From: Halobacteriovorax marinus
GTDB taxonomy: Bacteria > Bdellovibrionota > Bacteriovoracia > Bacteriovoracales > Bacteriovoracaceae
DNA length: 64,000 bases
Direction of reading: 5' to 3'
Assembly: GCA_002163155.1 (NCBI GenBank)
Contig: MAAO01000004.1
Span: 523,194 to 587,193, forward strand
The notes beneath the pieces were generated by a model. It searched no databases, was not told the DNA's origin, and saw only the letters and a list, made by a program, of their open reading frames with translations. This document shows, piece after piece, positions 17,926-27,558 of the stretch; position 1 is the stretch's first letter, and each line of letters starts with the position of its first letter. Both the position numbers and the translations under genes were made by a program.

Positions 17926-18180
17926 TTACCGAACCCTTTCAACACCTTTTCGAATTTCAACATTGAAGTTCTTTCTATAAGGTAATTTATTTTTAAATTT
18001 TCTTTGATATCTAGGTGCAATAGATAAATCTCCAGGACTGCCTGTTTCACCTTCAATAACTAAATCCTCAAAATCGAATTTTTCATATTTCTTATAACGA
18101 TAAATAATCTTTTTCTTTTCAGCTCCGTGAATAATTGAGCTAGCTATAAAGAGGACTAAGATAGGTAGTAGAACTTTCAT
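17926..18180 (-). CDS. Small exported protein of the Glt-like operon
   Basis: The 84-residue product starts with a signal peptide (cleavage after IIHGA, about residue 20). It continues with a basic mature part, KKIIYRYKKYEKFDFEDLVI, then EGETGSPGD and FKNKLPYRKNFNVEI. From memory, small proteins with a DF-x-IEGE-x-P pattern often accompany TonB-like AgmX genes in myxobacteria; this is recollection, not a search result. The ATG overlaps the stop of the upstream lipoprotein gene (TAATG), so they are translationally coupled. It may be a periplasmic linker of the complex. Confidence 0.75.
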   Translation of the reverse strand: MKVLLPILVLFIASSIIHGAEKKKIIYRYKKYEKFDFEDLVIEGETGSPGDLSIAPRYQRKFKNKLPYRKNFNVEIRKGVERVR

Positions 18181-19100
18181 TATTTAACTCCTCCAATTTT
18201 CTGAAAAACTGAATTGTAATAACTTGAATATTGCCGTAGGCTATCATTTTTCACAGAAGCAAGAACAAGTTTTGCATCTTTCTGTCTCCCAGTATTGAAC
18301 AGAGCAAGAGAAAAAGTAATTCCAACATTTGGTTTTTCAATTGCGCTACTTGGGAGTCCTGAATATAGGCTTACGGCCATTTGAGAGTTACCTTCTTTTA
18401 AATAACTCGTTGCTAAACCATTGGTTGCATCAACATCACTAGATTTTATATTAACCAACCTTTGAAAAATTCTCTTTGCATCAGAGATCAAATTATATTT
18501 CAAATACAACTGTCCCAAATTAAACATTGGAGTCATACTAAATGATCCAACCTCAGATGCTTTTTTAAATGCTGCTAATGCCTTTTGTTCTAGGCCCTGG
18601 TATTGATAGATCACCCCAATATTATTAATAGGTGGGGCATAATTCTTTTTAAGATCCCTAGATTTGTTATAGAAAAGTAATGCTTTACGAGTCTCACCTT
18701 GAAGGTAATAACATGTCCCGAGTAGATTCCAGTAACCTGGGTGAGACTTATATTTCTTGTAATTATCCTTAAATATTTTTAATCCATTAGTAAAATCTCT
18801 CTTATAACAATAAGTAATTCCTGCTGCCAGAATATCTTTTGGTCCAGTGATAACTTGTAACTTAGGTGCCGGGACTCTTGCTAGAGATTCTGTAGACAAG
18901 GAATCAGTTGTAGAGATTTCGCCACTAAAAACATCTTGCCTTTGATTGAAGGGTATTTCGGGAGTTTTATTAAAGTCTGTATTTTCAATCCAAGAAAATT
19001 CTTCAATAGATCCACTACTAGGACTTGCAACATCTTTATTAGTTGAGCTACTAGAGCATCCAACTAACTGAAGTAAGGTGATCAAAATTAAAATTCTCAT
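18180..19100 (-). CDS. TPR lipoprotein of the Glt-like operon (GltE/AglT-like)
   Basis: A lipoprotein signal (MRILILITLLQLVGCSSSS) predicts lipidation at Cys15 and outer-membrane attachment. After a Ser/Thr-rich linker the protein has about five TPR units (for example GYWNLLGTCYYLQGETRKAL, PPINNIGVIYQYQGLEQKAL and MFNLGQLYLKYNLISDAKRI), so it is a protein-binding scaffold of 306 residues. The ATG overlaps the preceding stop by four bases and has GGAGG ahead. The domain layout fits GltE/AglT, needed for assembly of the Myxococcus gliding complex; the exact orthology is inferred from context. Confidence 0.8.
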   Translation of the reverse strand: MRILILITLLQLVGCSSSSTNKDVASPSSGSIEEFSWIENTDFNKTPEIPFNQRQDVFSGEISTTDSLSTESLARVPAPKLQVITGPKDILAAGITYCYKRDFTNGLKIFKDNYKKYKSHPGYWNLLGTCYYLQGETRKALLFYNKSRDLKKNYAPPINNIGVIYQYQGLEQKALAAFKKASEVGSFSMTPMFNLGQLYLKYNLISDAKRIFQRLVNIKSSDVDATNGLATSYLKEGNSQMAVSLYSGLPSSAIEKPNVGITFSLALFNTGRQKDAKLVLASVKNDSLRQYSSYYNSVFQKIGGVK

Positions 19101-21964
19101 CTTCGACCTCCTCTATCCATTAAAACCCCATTATTGTTTAAAATATATTTTGCAACAAACTTATCACCAAAAAGGATAGACTTATTATCTTTTGATAAAA
19201 TCTTATTCATTTTCATTTGTTTTAGGGCCTCTTTCCTAAAGTCTCTAACTTTTGCCTGTAGAGGTTTTACTAAATTTCCCATACTCTTTTTGAAAGAGTT
19301 TATATATTCAGGTGATTTCCCGGGAGGTGTAAAATTACTTACTTCCTTAATTAGATGTTCATATGAAAAGATGAGTCTGGAATAAGACCTCATCATTCCT
19401 TTACCAGATCCAACTTTCATTAACCCAATGGCTGCAGTTGTAATTGAATCAAGCTTAGTAAATTTCTTCTTTAATAAAACATTGAATTTCTTATCAGGAA
19501 AAGCTAATTCAAACTTTGTTAATGAATCAATCTTTCTCTCTAGTCTATTTAAGTTAACTGATGCGACGACATCGAGTGCTTCAAGTTGCATCTTCCTCTT
19601 ATTCTTAACTTTCTTATAGAAGTTTAATATTTGAGATTCAATAGATTTTGCTTTACTGCTACGTCCAGAAGCGAGGAAAGCTCTGCGAATTTTACCTAAT
19701 GGGTATATAAGATCCTTGTATGACCTTTTAGATTTACTAAGCTTCGCGACCTGCTGGTTAGCACCAGACCAATTCTTATTTTCTACGTAGAATTTTAAGA
19801 GCTCTAACTCCATTGAGTCCAACACTCTGGTGGAGATATTACATCTATAGGCACTATTTAAGATCTGCCGAGCGTCTTCAATCTTATTCTGTGCCAAAGA
19901 CACAATTACAGCATTTTTCAGGAAGACAGTTTTATTACTACTTCGTTGTTTACATAACTTTTCTAAAGTCAGACTGTAAAGTTTAGAACTCTCATTAAAC
20001 TTTTGGTTGTTAAATAACTCATTCGCAATAACTAGGAATGAAGCTTGAAAACGTTTAACATTCTTCCCATTCATATGGCTTAAAGCTCTTTCTGACCAAC
20101 CATAACTCCTATAAGTGTCACCTAGTTCATGAAAAAGAGTGGCAATATTATAAGCAGCATTTTTCTTTGCCTCTAATGATGAAGTTGGATCCTTGTAAAT
20201 TTCGACATAGAGAGCAAGAGCTTCTTTCTTCTGACCTTTTGACGTGGCTTTTTCAACATTTTCAAATTGCATAGTAAGTAGAGTTAATTTTACTTTCTTA
20301 GCGTACTTCTTAGAAACTTTAAACTCTCCACTCTTTATTCTATCTACCCACTTTCTTAAACTAACATGATCACCTTTTTTCTTATAGTGATCCATAATTC
20401 TTGCGAGCATCGCCTCTTGGATTAAAAAACTTTTTGGAAAATTGTTCTTATAAGAAACCAAAGTTCTTTCACATGAAGCAATATCTTTTTTAGCGAAATA
20501 TATCGAGAATAGCCTTTGATAAATCTTATTCGATTTTTTTGATTTAGGATTTTGTTTAAGATAATTCAAATAGACAACTTCTACGTACTTATCTTTAGTT
20601 TTCTTGGTTATGCCCTTTCCAGCTAATGAAGCCATCATTCCTTCATTCGACAGTTTGATATACTTTTCATTACTTGCTTTCTGAGCGTAAGATAGAGATT
20701 TAGAGTACTGTCCCATTGCTGTATTAAACATACCCGCAGCATAGTAAGTTTCTCCCCCTAAGAAAGAATATTTATAATCATTCAAGGGATCAAACTGAGC
20801 CAACAAATTAAAGAACCCTACTGCCGTTTTCGCTTTACTGTATATTTTCTTTCTCTGTGACTTATATTGTTTTCCGCTAACTTGTTTTTGAACTATCGCG
20901 CTAACTCGTCGCAATTGATAATCAAGAACCTTCACTTGCTCAGGGTTTAATTTCTTTTGTTTATGATAATTTACCAGGATCTTTGAGACCCTAAAGTGAC
21001 TTTTATATTTACCAAACCGTTCATAGAGGCTTAAAAGTTTTATGTTTACCGCAATATCTTCAACTTCTGATACTTTATATCTTAAGGCTTGTTTTAACGT
21101 CTTCTCAGCTTGCGAAAATTTCCCTCTATTAATAAGGTAGTTTGAAACCTTTAAAAGGTTTGTAGCAATATTTTTACCAATACTCTTATAGAATTGTACA
21201 GCCTGACTTACTTTTCCAGAATCAGTATAGAAATAAGCAAGATCTCTTTCAATACTAATAGTCATGTCTACATATTTTCTATTCTTACTCAATCTATATG
21301 AATTTTTCATGACCTTAATGGCCTTAGTCTTTCGACCTACTCTGAAATAACTCCACGCCAAGTTGTAACTATCTTTAGTGAACCACTTATCTCGATGAGT
21401 TTTCTTTTTAAAAGCTCTTTCATAAAGAGAGATAGCTTGTTTGTAATCTCCTCGATTAAAGTAAATTTCTGCAAGTGCTATTTGTGATCTGGTACTAGTG
21501 AAACTCGATTTCTTTGAAGTTTTAACTGATTTCGTAAAATAAACTTTTGCTTTCTTATCTTGTTGAAACTCTTTAGCATTGTAAGCCAGAATATAATAAA
21601 CCTCTGACCTATTCTTATACTTTGGAAATTTCCTTAGGATCAGCCTACATGTTTTTTGCGCTTGAATGAAGTAAGCATTAGATTTTCTGAAAAATTTCTT
21701 CTTACTAGTTCCTTGTCTTTTCTTTGCAGACAAACTTATATAACTAGCATTTTCAAGCTCTTTTAGTAGCCTAGCTTTCTCAAGCATCAGCTCTGCCATA
21801 CGTAGTAAAAGATCCGGCTTAGAGGTTCTTGTTTGCTTATTAAGCCTTGTGACTTCTCTCAGTTCTTGATCGATAACGCCAATGAGTTCATTACGTCGAC
21901 TTGTAGAATCTGCACTTAATTGAACTGAGCCGAGCAAAAGGACAAATAAGAGAAGTAATTTCAT
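19097..21964 (-). CDS. Large periplasmic TPR-repeat protein of the Glt-like operon
   Basis: This protein has a signal peptide (MKLLLLFVLLLGSVQLSADS) and about 930 further residues of degenerate TPR-like helices across most of its length. Examples are AYNAKEFQQDKKAKVYFTKS, LAEIYFNRGDYKQAISLYE and LAWSYFRVGRKTKAIKV. It is unusually rich in Lys and Ser. The ATG at 21964, just after the upstream stop, is chosen because it gives a clean signal peptide; a GTG at 21991 adds nine residues. It resembles in layout the large TPR proteins GltD/AgmU or GltC of myxobacteria and probably forms a long periplasmic scaffold. Confidence 0.8.
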   Translation of the reverse strand: MKLLLLFVLLLGSVQLSADSTSRRNELIGVIDQELREVTRLNKQTRTSKPDLLLRMAELMLEKARLLKELENASYISLSAKKRQGTSKKKFFRKSNAYFIQAQKTCRLILRKFPKYKNRSEVYYILAYNAKEFQQDKKAKVYFTKSVKTSKKSSFTSTRSQIALAEIYFNRGDYKQAISLYERAFKKKTHRDKWFTKDSYNLAWSYFRVGRKTKAIKVMKNSYRLSKNRKYVDMTISIERDLAYFYTDSGKVSQAVQFYKSIGKNIATNLLKVSNYLINRGKFSQAEKTLKQALRYKVSEVEDIAVNIKLLSLYERFGKYKSHFRVSKILVNYHKQKKLNPEQVKVLDYQLRRVSAIVQKQVSGKQYKSQRKKIYSKAKTAVGFFNLLAQFDPLNDYKYSFLGGETYYAAGMFNTAMGQYSKSLSYAQKASNEKYIKLSNEGMMASLAGKGITKKTKDKYVEVVYLNYLKQNPKSKKSNKIYQRLFSIYFAKKDIASCERTLVSYKNNFPKSFLIQEAMLARIMDHYKKKGDHVSLRKWVDRIKSGEFKVSKKYAKKVKLTLLTMQFENVEKATSKGQKKEALALYVEIYKDPTSSLEAKKNAAYNIATLFHELGDTYRSYGWSERALSHMNGKNVKRFQASFLVIANELFNNQKFNESSKLYSLTLEKLCKQRSSNKTVFLKNAVIVSLAQNKIEDARQILNSAYRCNISTRVLDSMELELLKFYVENKNWSGANQQVAKLSKSKRSYKDLIYPLGKIRRAFLASGRSSKAKSIESQILNFYKKVKNKRKMQLEALDVVASVNLNRLERKIDSLTKFELAFPDKKFNVLLKKKFTKLDSITTAAIGLMKVGSGKGMMRSYSRLIFSYEHLIKEVSNFTPPGKSPEYINSFKKSMGNLVKPLQAKVRDFRKEALKQMKMNKILSKDNKSILFGDKFVAKYILNNNGVLMDRGGRR

Positions 21965-21974
21965 AATTTTGTTT

Positions 21975-23411
21975 CTAAAGAGCATTTCCACTACACTCCG
22001 ACTTTAATGAGAATACATAATCACCAAGTTCATCGGCCCAAAATTCTCCATTAAATGTCCAAAAATATTGTTTGTCTGTACGTTTAAGATTCCTAATATC
22101 TCCACGACCTCTATTCATAGATTTCTCTGGAGAATATAAACTTTCTTTTCTTCTAGATAAGACTTCAAGTTTGATATAACTCATATCTGCAAATGTTTTT
22201 CTTACTTGATGCCATGAGAGGTGAAGCTTTTTTCTTACATAGGCTCCTACTAAGTTTCTTTGAAGTATTAAAGCATCTTTCAAATTAAGTTTAAGTATTC
22301 TTTTCATTCTACTTTTAGGAAGTCTATTGATGATCTCTAATTCATCTTTTCCAGTTTGAAAATAATCAAACATTTCTCTAAAAGTAGCGTCTCTTGTGAT
22401 TGAGCTTAACATTCTATTAAGAAGCTTATTCCCTCTCACTTTTCCATTCAATCGAGACTTCGCTAAGAGATAATAATACTTATAGTCTTTCCCATGTTTA
22501 CGTAGAAATTTCTTAATTTTGTCATGATTACTTTCATTTTCGTCATAGAAATCATCTACAACCTTAAGGGTATCTTTCCAAAGGCATAATTCCATATAGG
22601 TTAATGATCGCAACACATCAATTTCGGGATTAAAGATAAATGATATAAACGGTGCTTTATAAGTTACAAGCTTCCCTAATGTTCTATTGTAATCTCTCAT
22701 ATAGAAACTATTCCATGCTTCTTCGAAAAGAATCTCTGGCCAAATATGAGACGATTTAGAAAGATCTAAATAATCTAAGTTAGCTTGCTCAAATTTTCCC
22801 GCAGCAAAGTTCGATCTAGCTTTTCCTACAATGCAATAATCTCTATTAATACTTAGCTGTCTCTTTCTATTAAAATTCACAGAAGAGTTTGAAGAGTTAG
22901 ACGATCGAATACATTCATCATAAGCACTAAGGGATGACTTATACTTCTTAGTAATTGAGAAGATTGATCCTTCTAAGAATAATGCAAAAGGCTTAGCAGG
23001 ATGATTCTTTGGAATCGTGCCATTTAAAGCATTGAGAGACTTTTGATATTTTCCTTGTCTAAAATATTTCTTTGCTAGTATATATTTTAATACAGGAGCT
23101 TTGGACTTTTTCAAAAATCTTGTCGGCAGAACTTCAAATTGCTTTACACCAACATTAGTTACAACTTTATCAATTAGAAAATCTAATTCCTTACTACTTT
23201 TGCTCTTCCCTCTTGTTAATAATTCCTTAATATAAGGAATAGATGCGAAATAAAGATCTTCCTTAACAAGATTCTTAATAACATTTGGGTAGTATTTTAC
23301 TGTGCCCTTACTTTTTACAAGGTATTTCCAAGCAACATCAGTGTTGGCAAGAGCTCCTTGCATAAACAAGCACGACAGAGTAATTAAAATAGTTTTCTTT
23401 ATGAAGAACAT
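21975..23411 (-). CDS. Exported TPR-like protein of the Glt-like operon
   Basis: The predicted product of about 478 residues has a signal peptide (MFFIKKTILITLSCLFMQGA, cleaved near ALA-NT). A helical repeat region follows with TPR-like pairs such as LAKKYFRQGKYQKSLNALN and GKARSNFAAGKFEQANLDY. The C-terminal 150 residues are basic and lack clear repeats. ATG 23411 is preferred over ATG 23420 because AAGG then sits at a normal distance. It is sandwiched between the beta-barrel gene (a few bases upstream) and the large TPR gene. A GltC-like periplasmic role is possible but unproven. Confidence 0.75.
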   Translation of the reverse strand: MFFIKKTILITLSCLFMQGALANTDVAWKYLVKSKGTVKYYPNVIKNLVKEDLYFASIPYIKELLTRGKSKSSKELDFLIDKVVTNVGVKQFEVLPTRFLKKSKAPVLKYILAKKYFRQGKYQKSLNALNGTIPKNHPAKPFALFLEGSIFSITKKYKSSLSAYDECIRSSNSSNSSVNFNRKRQLSINRDYCIVGKARSNFAAGKFEQANLDYLDLSKSSHIWPEILFEEAWNSFYMRDYNRTLGKLVTYKAPFISFIFNPEIDVLRSLTYMELCLWKDTLKVVDDFYDENESNHDKIKKFLRKHGKDYKYYYLLAKSRLNGKVRGNKLLNRMLSSITRDATFREMFDYFQTGKDELEIINRLPKSRMKRILKLNLKDALILQRNLVGAYVRKKLHLSWHQVRKTFADMSYIKLEVLSRRKESLYSPEKSMNRGRGDIRNLKRTDKQYFWTFNGEFWADELGDYVFSLKSECSGNAL

Positions 23412-23426
23412 CCTGTTCATCCTTAA

Positions 23427-24137
23427 TTAGAAATTTAAGCCAACGGCTAAAGTTAAATCATAATTGCTATACCACTTTTCCTGAGCTCCAGGATCTTTAG
23501 CCTCTAGTGCTTGATAATTGACGACAGTAACATCAAATTTCACGCTCCATCTTTCAGATACATAAAACTTTGCACCTATGTCCCACATGATCCCCGTATG
23601 AGTTTCTTGCGTTAATGTTTTATCACCATTAAGTATGATTTCATTTCTATTATTTGTTTCAGTAAGTTTTGCGAACCCAATACCTAAAATCCAATCCATG
23701 TAGACGACTTTATTGAAGGTATTAATTTTTGTATAAAAAGGAGACCATAAGAACATAGCTCCCATATAATTATCTACGATTCTTCTAAATGGGAAAGAAC
23801 CACTTCCTCCCACAACCCCTCGAACCGAAGATGCGGTGTCATTCTCTGAACCACTGTTTAGTGAGTATACTAATTCAAATCCGTACTCCTCTTTAAAGAA
23901 GTAACCTACTCTTGCTTGAAAAGCTTTAGCGTCAACAAAGGCACCAGACGTAGTAATCCCGCCTCCAGCATTTATATGAACCCTTCCGGATTTTCTAAAC
24001 TTCCTATTTTGTAAAACAAAAACTTCTTTATCTGGATCTAGCCAAGAAAAGTCATAACCATCACCTTCTGAGGCGAAAGTTTTAACTGACGAAAAAAGAC
24101 TGAGTATTAAAAATGAAAGAACTATGAAATTATTCAT
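23427..24137 (-). CDS. Outer-membrane beta-barrel protein of the Glt-like operon
   Basis: The 236-residue protein has a signal peptide ending KTFA (about residue 22). It then shows amphipathic strands typical of an 8- to 10-strand barrel: RVHINAGGGITTSGAFVDAK, FQARVGYFFKEEYGFELVYS, WILGIGFAKLTE and SVKFDVTVV, ending YDLTLAVGLNF with a C-terminal Phe. Similar barrels (GltA/GltB) form the outer-membrane base of the Myxococcus gliding complex. It is the first gene of the operon, so transcription probably starts in the 97-base gap before it. A plain OmpW/OprF-like porin is the alternative. Confidence 0.82.
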   Translation of the reverse strand: MNNFIVLSFLILSLFSSVKTFASEGDGYDFSWLDPDKEVFVLQNRKFRKSGRVHINAGGGITTSGAFVDAKAFQARVGYFFKEEYGFELVYSLNSGSENDTASSVRGVVGGSGSFPFRRIVDNYMGAMFLWSPFYTKINTFNKVVYMDWILGIGFAKLTETNNRNEIILNGDKTLTQETHTGIMWDIGAKFYVSERWSVKFDVTVVNYQALEAKDPGAQEKWYSNYDLTLAVGLNF

Positions 24138-24159
24138 AATATAAGCATCCTGCTAGCAA

Positions 24160-24178
24160 AGAAAAGGGGGTCCTCCCC
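24160..24178 (-). terminator. Possible terminator after addA
   Basis: On the minus strand GGGG-AGGA-CCCC is followed by CTTTTCTTTG, about 55 bases after the addA stop. The stem is short but GC-only. It also lies in the leader of the beta-barrel gene. Confidence 0.45.
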
Positions 24179-24234
24179 TCCTATATTCATATAGTTATTC
24201 TATCATAGCAGGGCTTACCTAAAAACCAACTTGA

Positions 24235-27200
24235 CTAAAAGTGGCATAAATTTCCAAAGGTACACTTTTCGCAATGTTCTTGATTTGTTAGATCAGGCTT
24301 TGATGTTAATTTCCAAGAATCCCCTAGCTCATTGATCAAGTTTTCATGACTGAAAGTTTTAATCACGTTTTCTTTCATATCTACAAACGAGAGAATAAGT
24401 TTTACATCAAAGTTTTGATACTCTGGATAGAGTACCTGATAAGCATATGCGTAGGCTTTTAACTGGAACCAATATGGTACCTCTTTCGATTCTTCTCGTT
24501 GACCGGTTTTATAGTCCCAAATTTCTAATGCTCCACCAACTTTTGGAACTAACACCAAATCAGGAGTACCTGAGATCATTTGTCCGAAAAAGGGAAACTT
24601 TACCATCTCCTCAGAAATGAACTCATGTGAGGCTTGATATTTTTTCAACTCTTCAATAGTCCAATCAAATGCCTCAAGATCTTTTTTCTTAGCAGAGTCT
24701 AAGAATTTAGCGGGAGCAACCCAATTTCTCTTTATGGCAAAACTTAAGGCCTCGTGAATATCTGTTCCTCTTTGTGCAGAAGAAACTATCTTCACATTTT
24801 CTTCTTCGATAATTTCAGTTTTCTTTACTCCGTTCGATAGAGGAGCAACTCCAGTTAAGTCTTCCACATCCTCATCAGTAAATTTACAGACATTTAAGAG
24901 ATAAAATTTTCTCGGGCATTGTGAAATTGAAGCAAGCCTAGTCACAGAAAGTTCTGAGATAATTCCCATTTCTCTCTCGCCTTCTAGAGAGGAAGCTATT
25001 CCTAAACTATCTGTATGAAAAAGTGGTGATTTAAGTTTTACAAACTCAACATCAATATCTGAAATGACATCTTGTTCTTTCTTAATTTCTTCCATGAAGT
25101 CTACCTTTGAAAGTAGATCATTTTCTTGCCACTTTCTAAGACCACAAATCCAACTATTTTTTGAACTACTAAGAGGTTTCGTATCAAAACTTAAATCAAT
25201 CCATTGAAGATTCTTCTTAGCACGGGTACAGGCTACATAAAATAGCCTCTTTGATTCTGCAAAATCCTTCTTTCTAGAAAGTAGACCTTCGTAAATAAAC
25301 ATGGGAGTTGTAAACGGACTCTTTTGCCAAGAGTCTTTTTTCCATTTAAAACTCCATGGTAGTTTTCCAAACATATTCATCTCAGGCATGATGAACCCAT
25401 TATTATGAATTCCCCCAAGAAAAACATTATCAAACTCAAGCCCTTTAGAAGCATGGGTAGTCATAATTTGAATTCTCTTTGTGTCTCGACCATATTCAAA
25501 ATCAATTGAATACTTAACATCAGAATACCCATTTAATTTAATATAAATTGTTTCAATATCGTCCCCACACATTTCGCAGAGCTCTTTAACTATTTGACCA
25601 TTATTTTTATGATTTGAGTTTAACAGACCTCTAGAGAAGAGAAACTTTAAAAACGAATTATGAACACCTAGGTTCAAAATATCTTTTTCATATTGCACAA
25701 TGCTTATTTCTAAAGAAGAACTCGAGTTAACATTTAATAAATTAAAATATCCTTCTAAATGAAAAATCAGATTACTAAGTTCTCTTTCACTTTTACTCGA
25801 CAACAGGTACTCAACTAGCGAGTTAAAGATACCAAGTATAGGATCTTCTGCTAAAGGGACTTTAACTTGTGCAGTAAATCCTATATTTCTTTTTATCAAT
25901 TCATTAATGAGGTATTTAGACGGCCCTAGATTTTTATAGAGAATACAAATATCTTCATCTGGAGCAGAAGATAGTATTTTTTCAATTTGATAAATAATGG
26001 CACTAGATTCAAAGAAAGAGAAGTCATCAGTTTTAGGCTTTGCTCCCTCTTCCATAAGACTAGTAATATCAAAGTTTGAGATTTTTATGGCACCTGCATT
26101 GTCGCTCGATCTTTCAAAAGGAAATGTTTGGTAATCAACAGGAACTCGGTGATGATCAATTCCTTCAAAGTTTGATCCTAACTTAAAGAGATAATCAAAT
26201 ACATAATTATTGAAATCAATGACGTTATAATTAGATCGGTAATTGTTATTTAACTTTAGTGTAGTTGGTGTCTTCACCATACACTCTTTAAAAACTCCAA
26301 GCTCTCCACCTCTAAATCCATAAATGGCCTGCTTCATATCTCCAACCGTAAAGAGTTTGTTAAAGTCACCACTAATGATTCTTTCAAGCATTTCAAATTG
26401 AATTTCTGAAGTGTCTTGAAATTCATCAACAATAAAGTAGTGATAGTTACTAGCAATAGCGTCACGGGCATCATCGTTCTTCAGAGCGCCAAGAACATAG
26501 TATTCAAGGTCTGAGAAAGTAAATCCTGTTATATCTCTATAGTGTTCTTCAATATACTCAAAAATCATATAAGTCGATTCCCACCAACCCTTAACTTCTT
26601 TGTCTAATCCCTTATAGGTTTCAACAATATCTTCACTATATTTCTTTAAAAAAGTTCTTAGTTCTTTTATGGCAGCAAAATGTTCAAAAAGAGCAGTGTC
26701 TTCAATCTTCTTACTAGGCCCTGTTAATCTAGAAATCCCATCGAATGCAGAACTAAGAGCATTAAAAGTTTCTTCATTCCAAGAAGTCTCACTACTACAA
26801 TTTTTTTGGATTCGATCTATTATCTGGTACCAAGGTTTATCACTAAACTCACGATGAGGAGCGAGATTGACTGGCGTTTTCCAAAGAAAATCCACATCTA
26901 AGAGCGCCCAAATCTTATCCCAGGTGGAATTCAATTCATTCTTCATCCCTTCAAAGTTCATCGTCTTCCACTGCAGACGTATTTCAGGTGAACCAAAGAT
27001 ATTCATCATGGACTTAATAATTTGTTTACTATTTAGTGAAATAATTTTTGCAAACTCTTCACTTGGGAGTTCGTGTAGATGATTCTCAAACCACCTCTCA
27101 TAGAGTTTAGTGATTCTCTCGCGGGACTCACTCTCCGATATAATCGCAACAGTTGAAGAAACTCCAGGAATCAGTCCCTGACCTATCAGTTTATAACAGA

Positions 27201-27558
27201 ATCCATGAATCGTACTTATAGTCATATAGTCGATAGCTTCTTTAACAATGACCCATTTAGGTAAATCATGAACTTCAGCCATATCAATTTGCGCTTCAAT
27301 TCTGGCAACAAGTCTTTCATAAATTTCTCCCGCTGCTTTCTTTGTGAAAGTCATTAGAACAATCTTAGTAAAATAAGACTGGATCTGACTTTCAAATGCG
27401 AGAAGATTTAGATCACGATTTTTTTCAATAAATTTATTAGATAGATATAGAACGTGTTCAACAAGTACAAAAGTTTTTCCTGAACCTGCTCCAGCGCTCA
27501 AAAGAACACCACCTGTATGTTCTATCGCTAGTTTCTGTTCGGGGTTTGGAGCTCTCAT
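24235..27558 (-). CDS. addA: AddA-type UvrD helicase/nuclease
   Basis: AddA resects double-strand breaks for RecA. In 1107 residues the SF1A helicase motifs are complete: Walker A LLSAGAGSGKTFVL (23-29 core), Ia MTFTKKAAGEI, Walker B YFIVDEFQDTSEIQFEML, motif III VGDMKQAIYGFRGG, motif V THASKGLEFDNVF and motif VI RLFYVACTRAKKNL. The C-terminal part is a PD-(D/E)XK nuclease (GTPDLVLVP, EIWDYKTGQ). It is framed by Cys in SQCPRKFYLLNVC and CEKCTFGNLC, which may hold an iron-sulfur cluster. It overlaps the upstream addB-like gene by four bases. RecB is an alternative, but no recC or recD is near. Confidence 0.88.
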   Translation of the reverse strand: MRAPNPEQKLAIEHTGGVLLSAGAGSGKTFVLVEHVLYLSNKFIEKNRDLNLLAFESQIQSYFTKIVLMTFTKKAAGEIYERLVARIEAQIDMAEVHDLPKWVIVKEAIDYMTISTIHGFCYKLIGQGLIPGVSSTVAIISESESRERITKLYERWFENHLHELPSEEFAKIISLNSKQIIKSMMNIFGSPEIRLQWKTMNFEGMKNELNSTWDKIWALLDVDFLWKTPVNLAPHREFSDKPWYQIIDRIQKNCSSETSWNEETFNALSSAFDGISRLTGPSKKIEDTALFEHFAAIKELRTFLKKYSEDIVETYKGLDKEVKGWWESTYMIFEYIEEHYRDITGFTFSDLEYYVLGALKNDDARDAIASNYHYFIVDEFQDTSEIQFEMLERIISGDFNKLFTVGDMKQAIYGFRGGELGVFKECMVKTPTTLKLNNNYRSNYNVIDFNNYVFDYLFKLGSNFEGIDHHRVPVDYQTFPFERSSDNAGAIKISNFDITSLMEEGAKPKTDDFSFFESSAIIYQIEKILSSAPDEDICILYKNLGPSKYLINELIKRNIGFTAQVKVPLAEDPILGIFNSLVEYLLSSKSERELSNLIFHLEGYFNLLNVNSSSSLEISIVQYEKDILNLGVHNSFLKFLFSRGLLNSNHKNNGQIVKELCEMCGDDIETIYIKLNGYSDVKYSIDFEYGRDTKRIQIMTTHASKGLEFDNVFLGGIHNNGFIMPEMNMFGKLPWSFKWKKDSWQKSPFTTPMFIYEGLLSRKKDFAESKRLFYVACTRAKKNLQWIDLSFDTKPLSSSKNSWICGLRKWQENDLLSKVDFMEEIKKEQDVISDIDVEFVKLKSPLFHTDSLGIASSLEGEREMGIISELSVTRLASISQCPRKFYLLNVCKFTDEDVEDLTGVAPLSNGVKKTEIIEEENVKIVSSAQRGTDIHEALSFAIKRNWVAPAKFLDSAKKKDLEAFDWTIEELKKYQASHEFISEEMVKFPFFGQMISGTPDLVLVPKVGGALEIWDYKTGQREESKEVPYWFQLKAYAYAYQVLYPEYQNFDVKLILSFVDMKENVIKTFSHENLINELGDSWKLTSKPDLTNQEHCEKCTFGNLCHF

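Noticed and set aside
17874..18056. 60-residue minus-strand frame across the small exported gene and the FHA gene
   Set aside because: Out-of-frame shadow; the signal-peptide-bearing frame is the real one.
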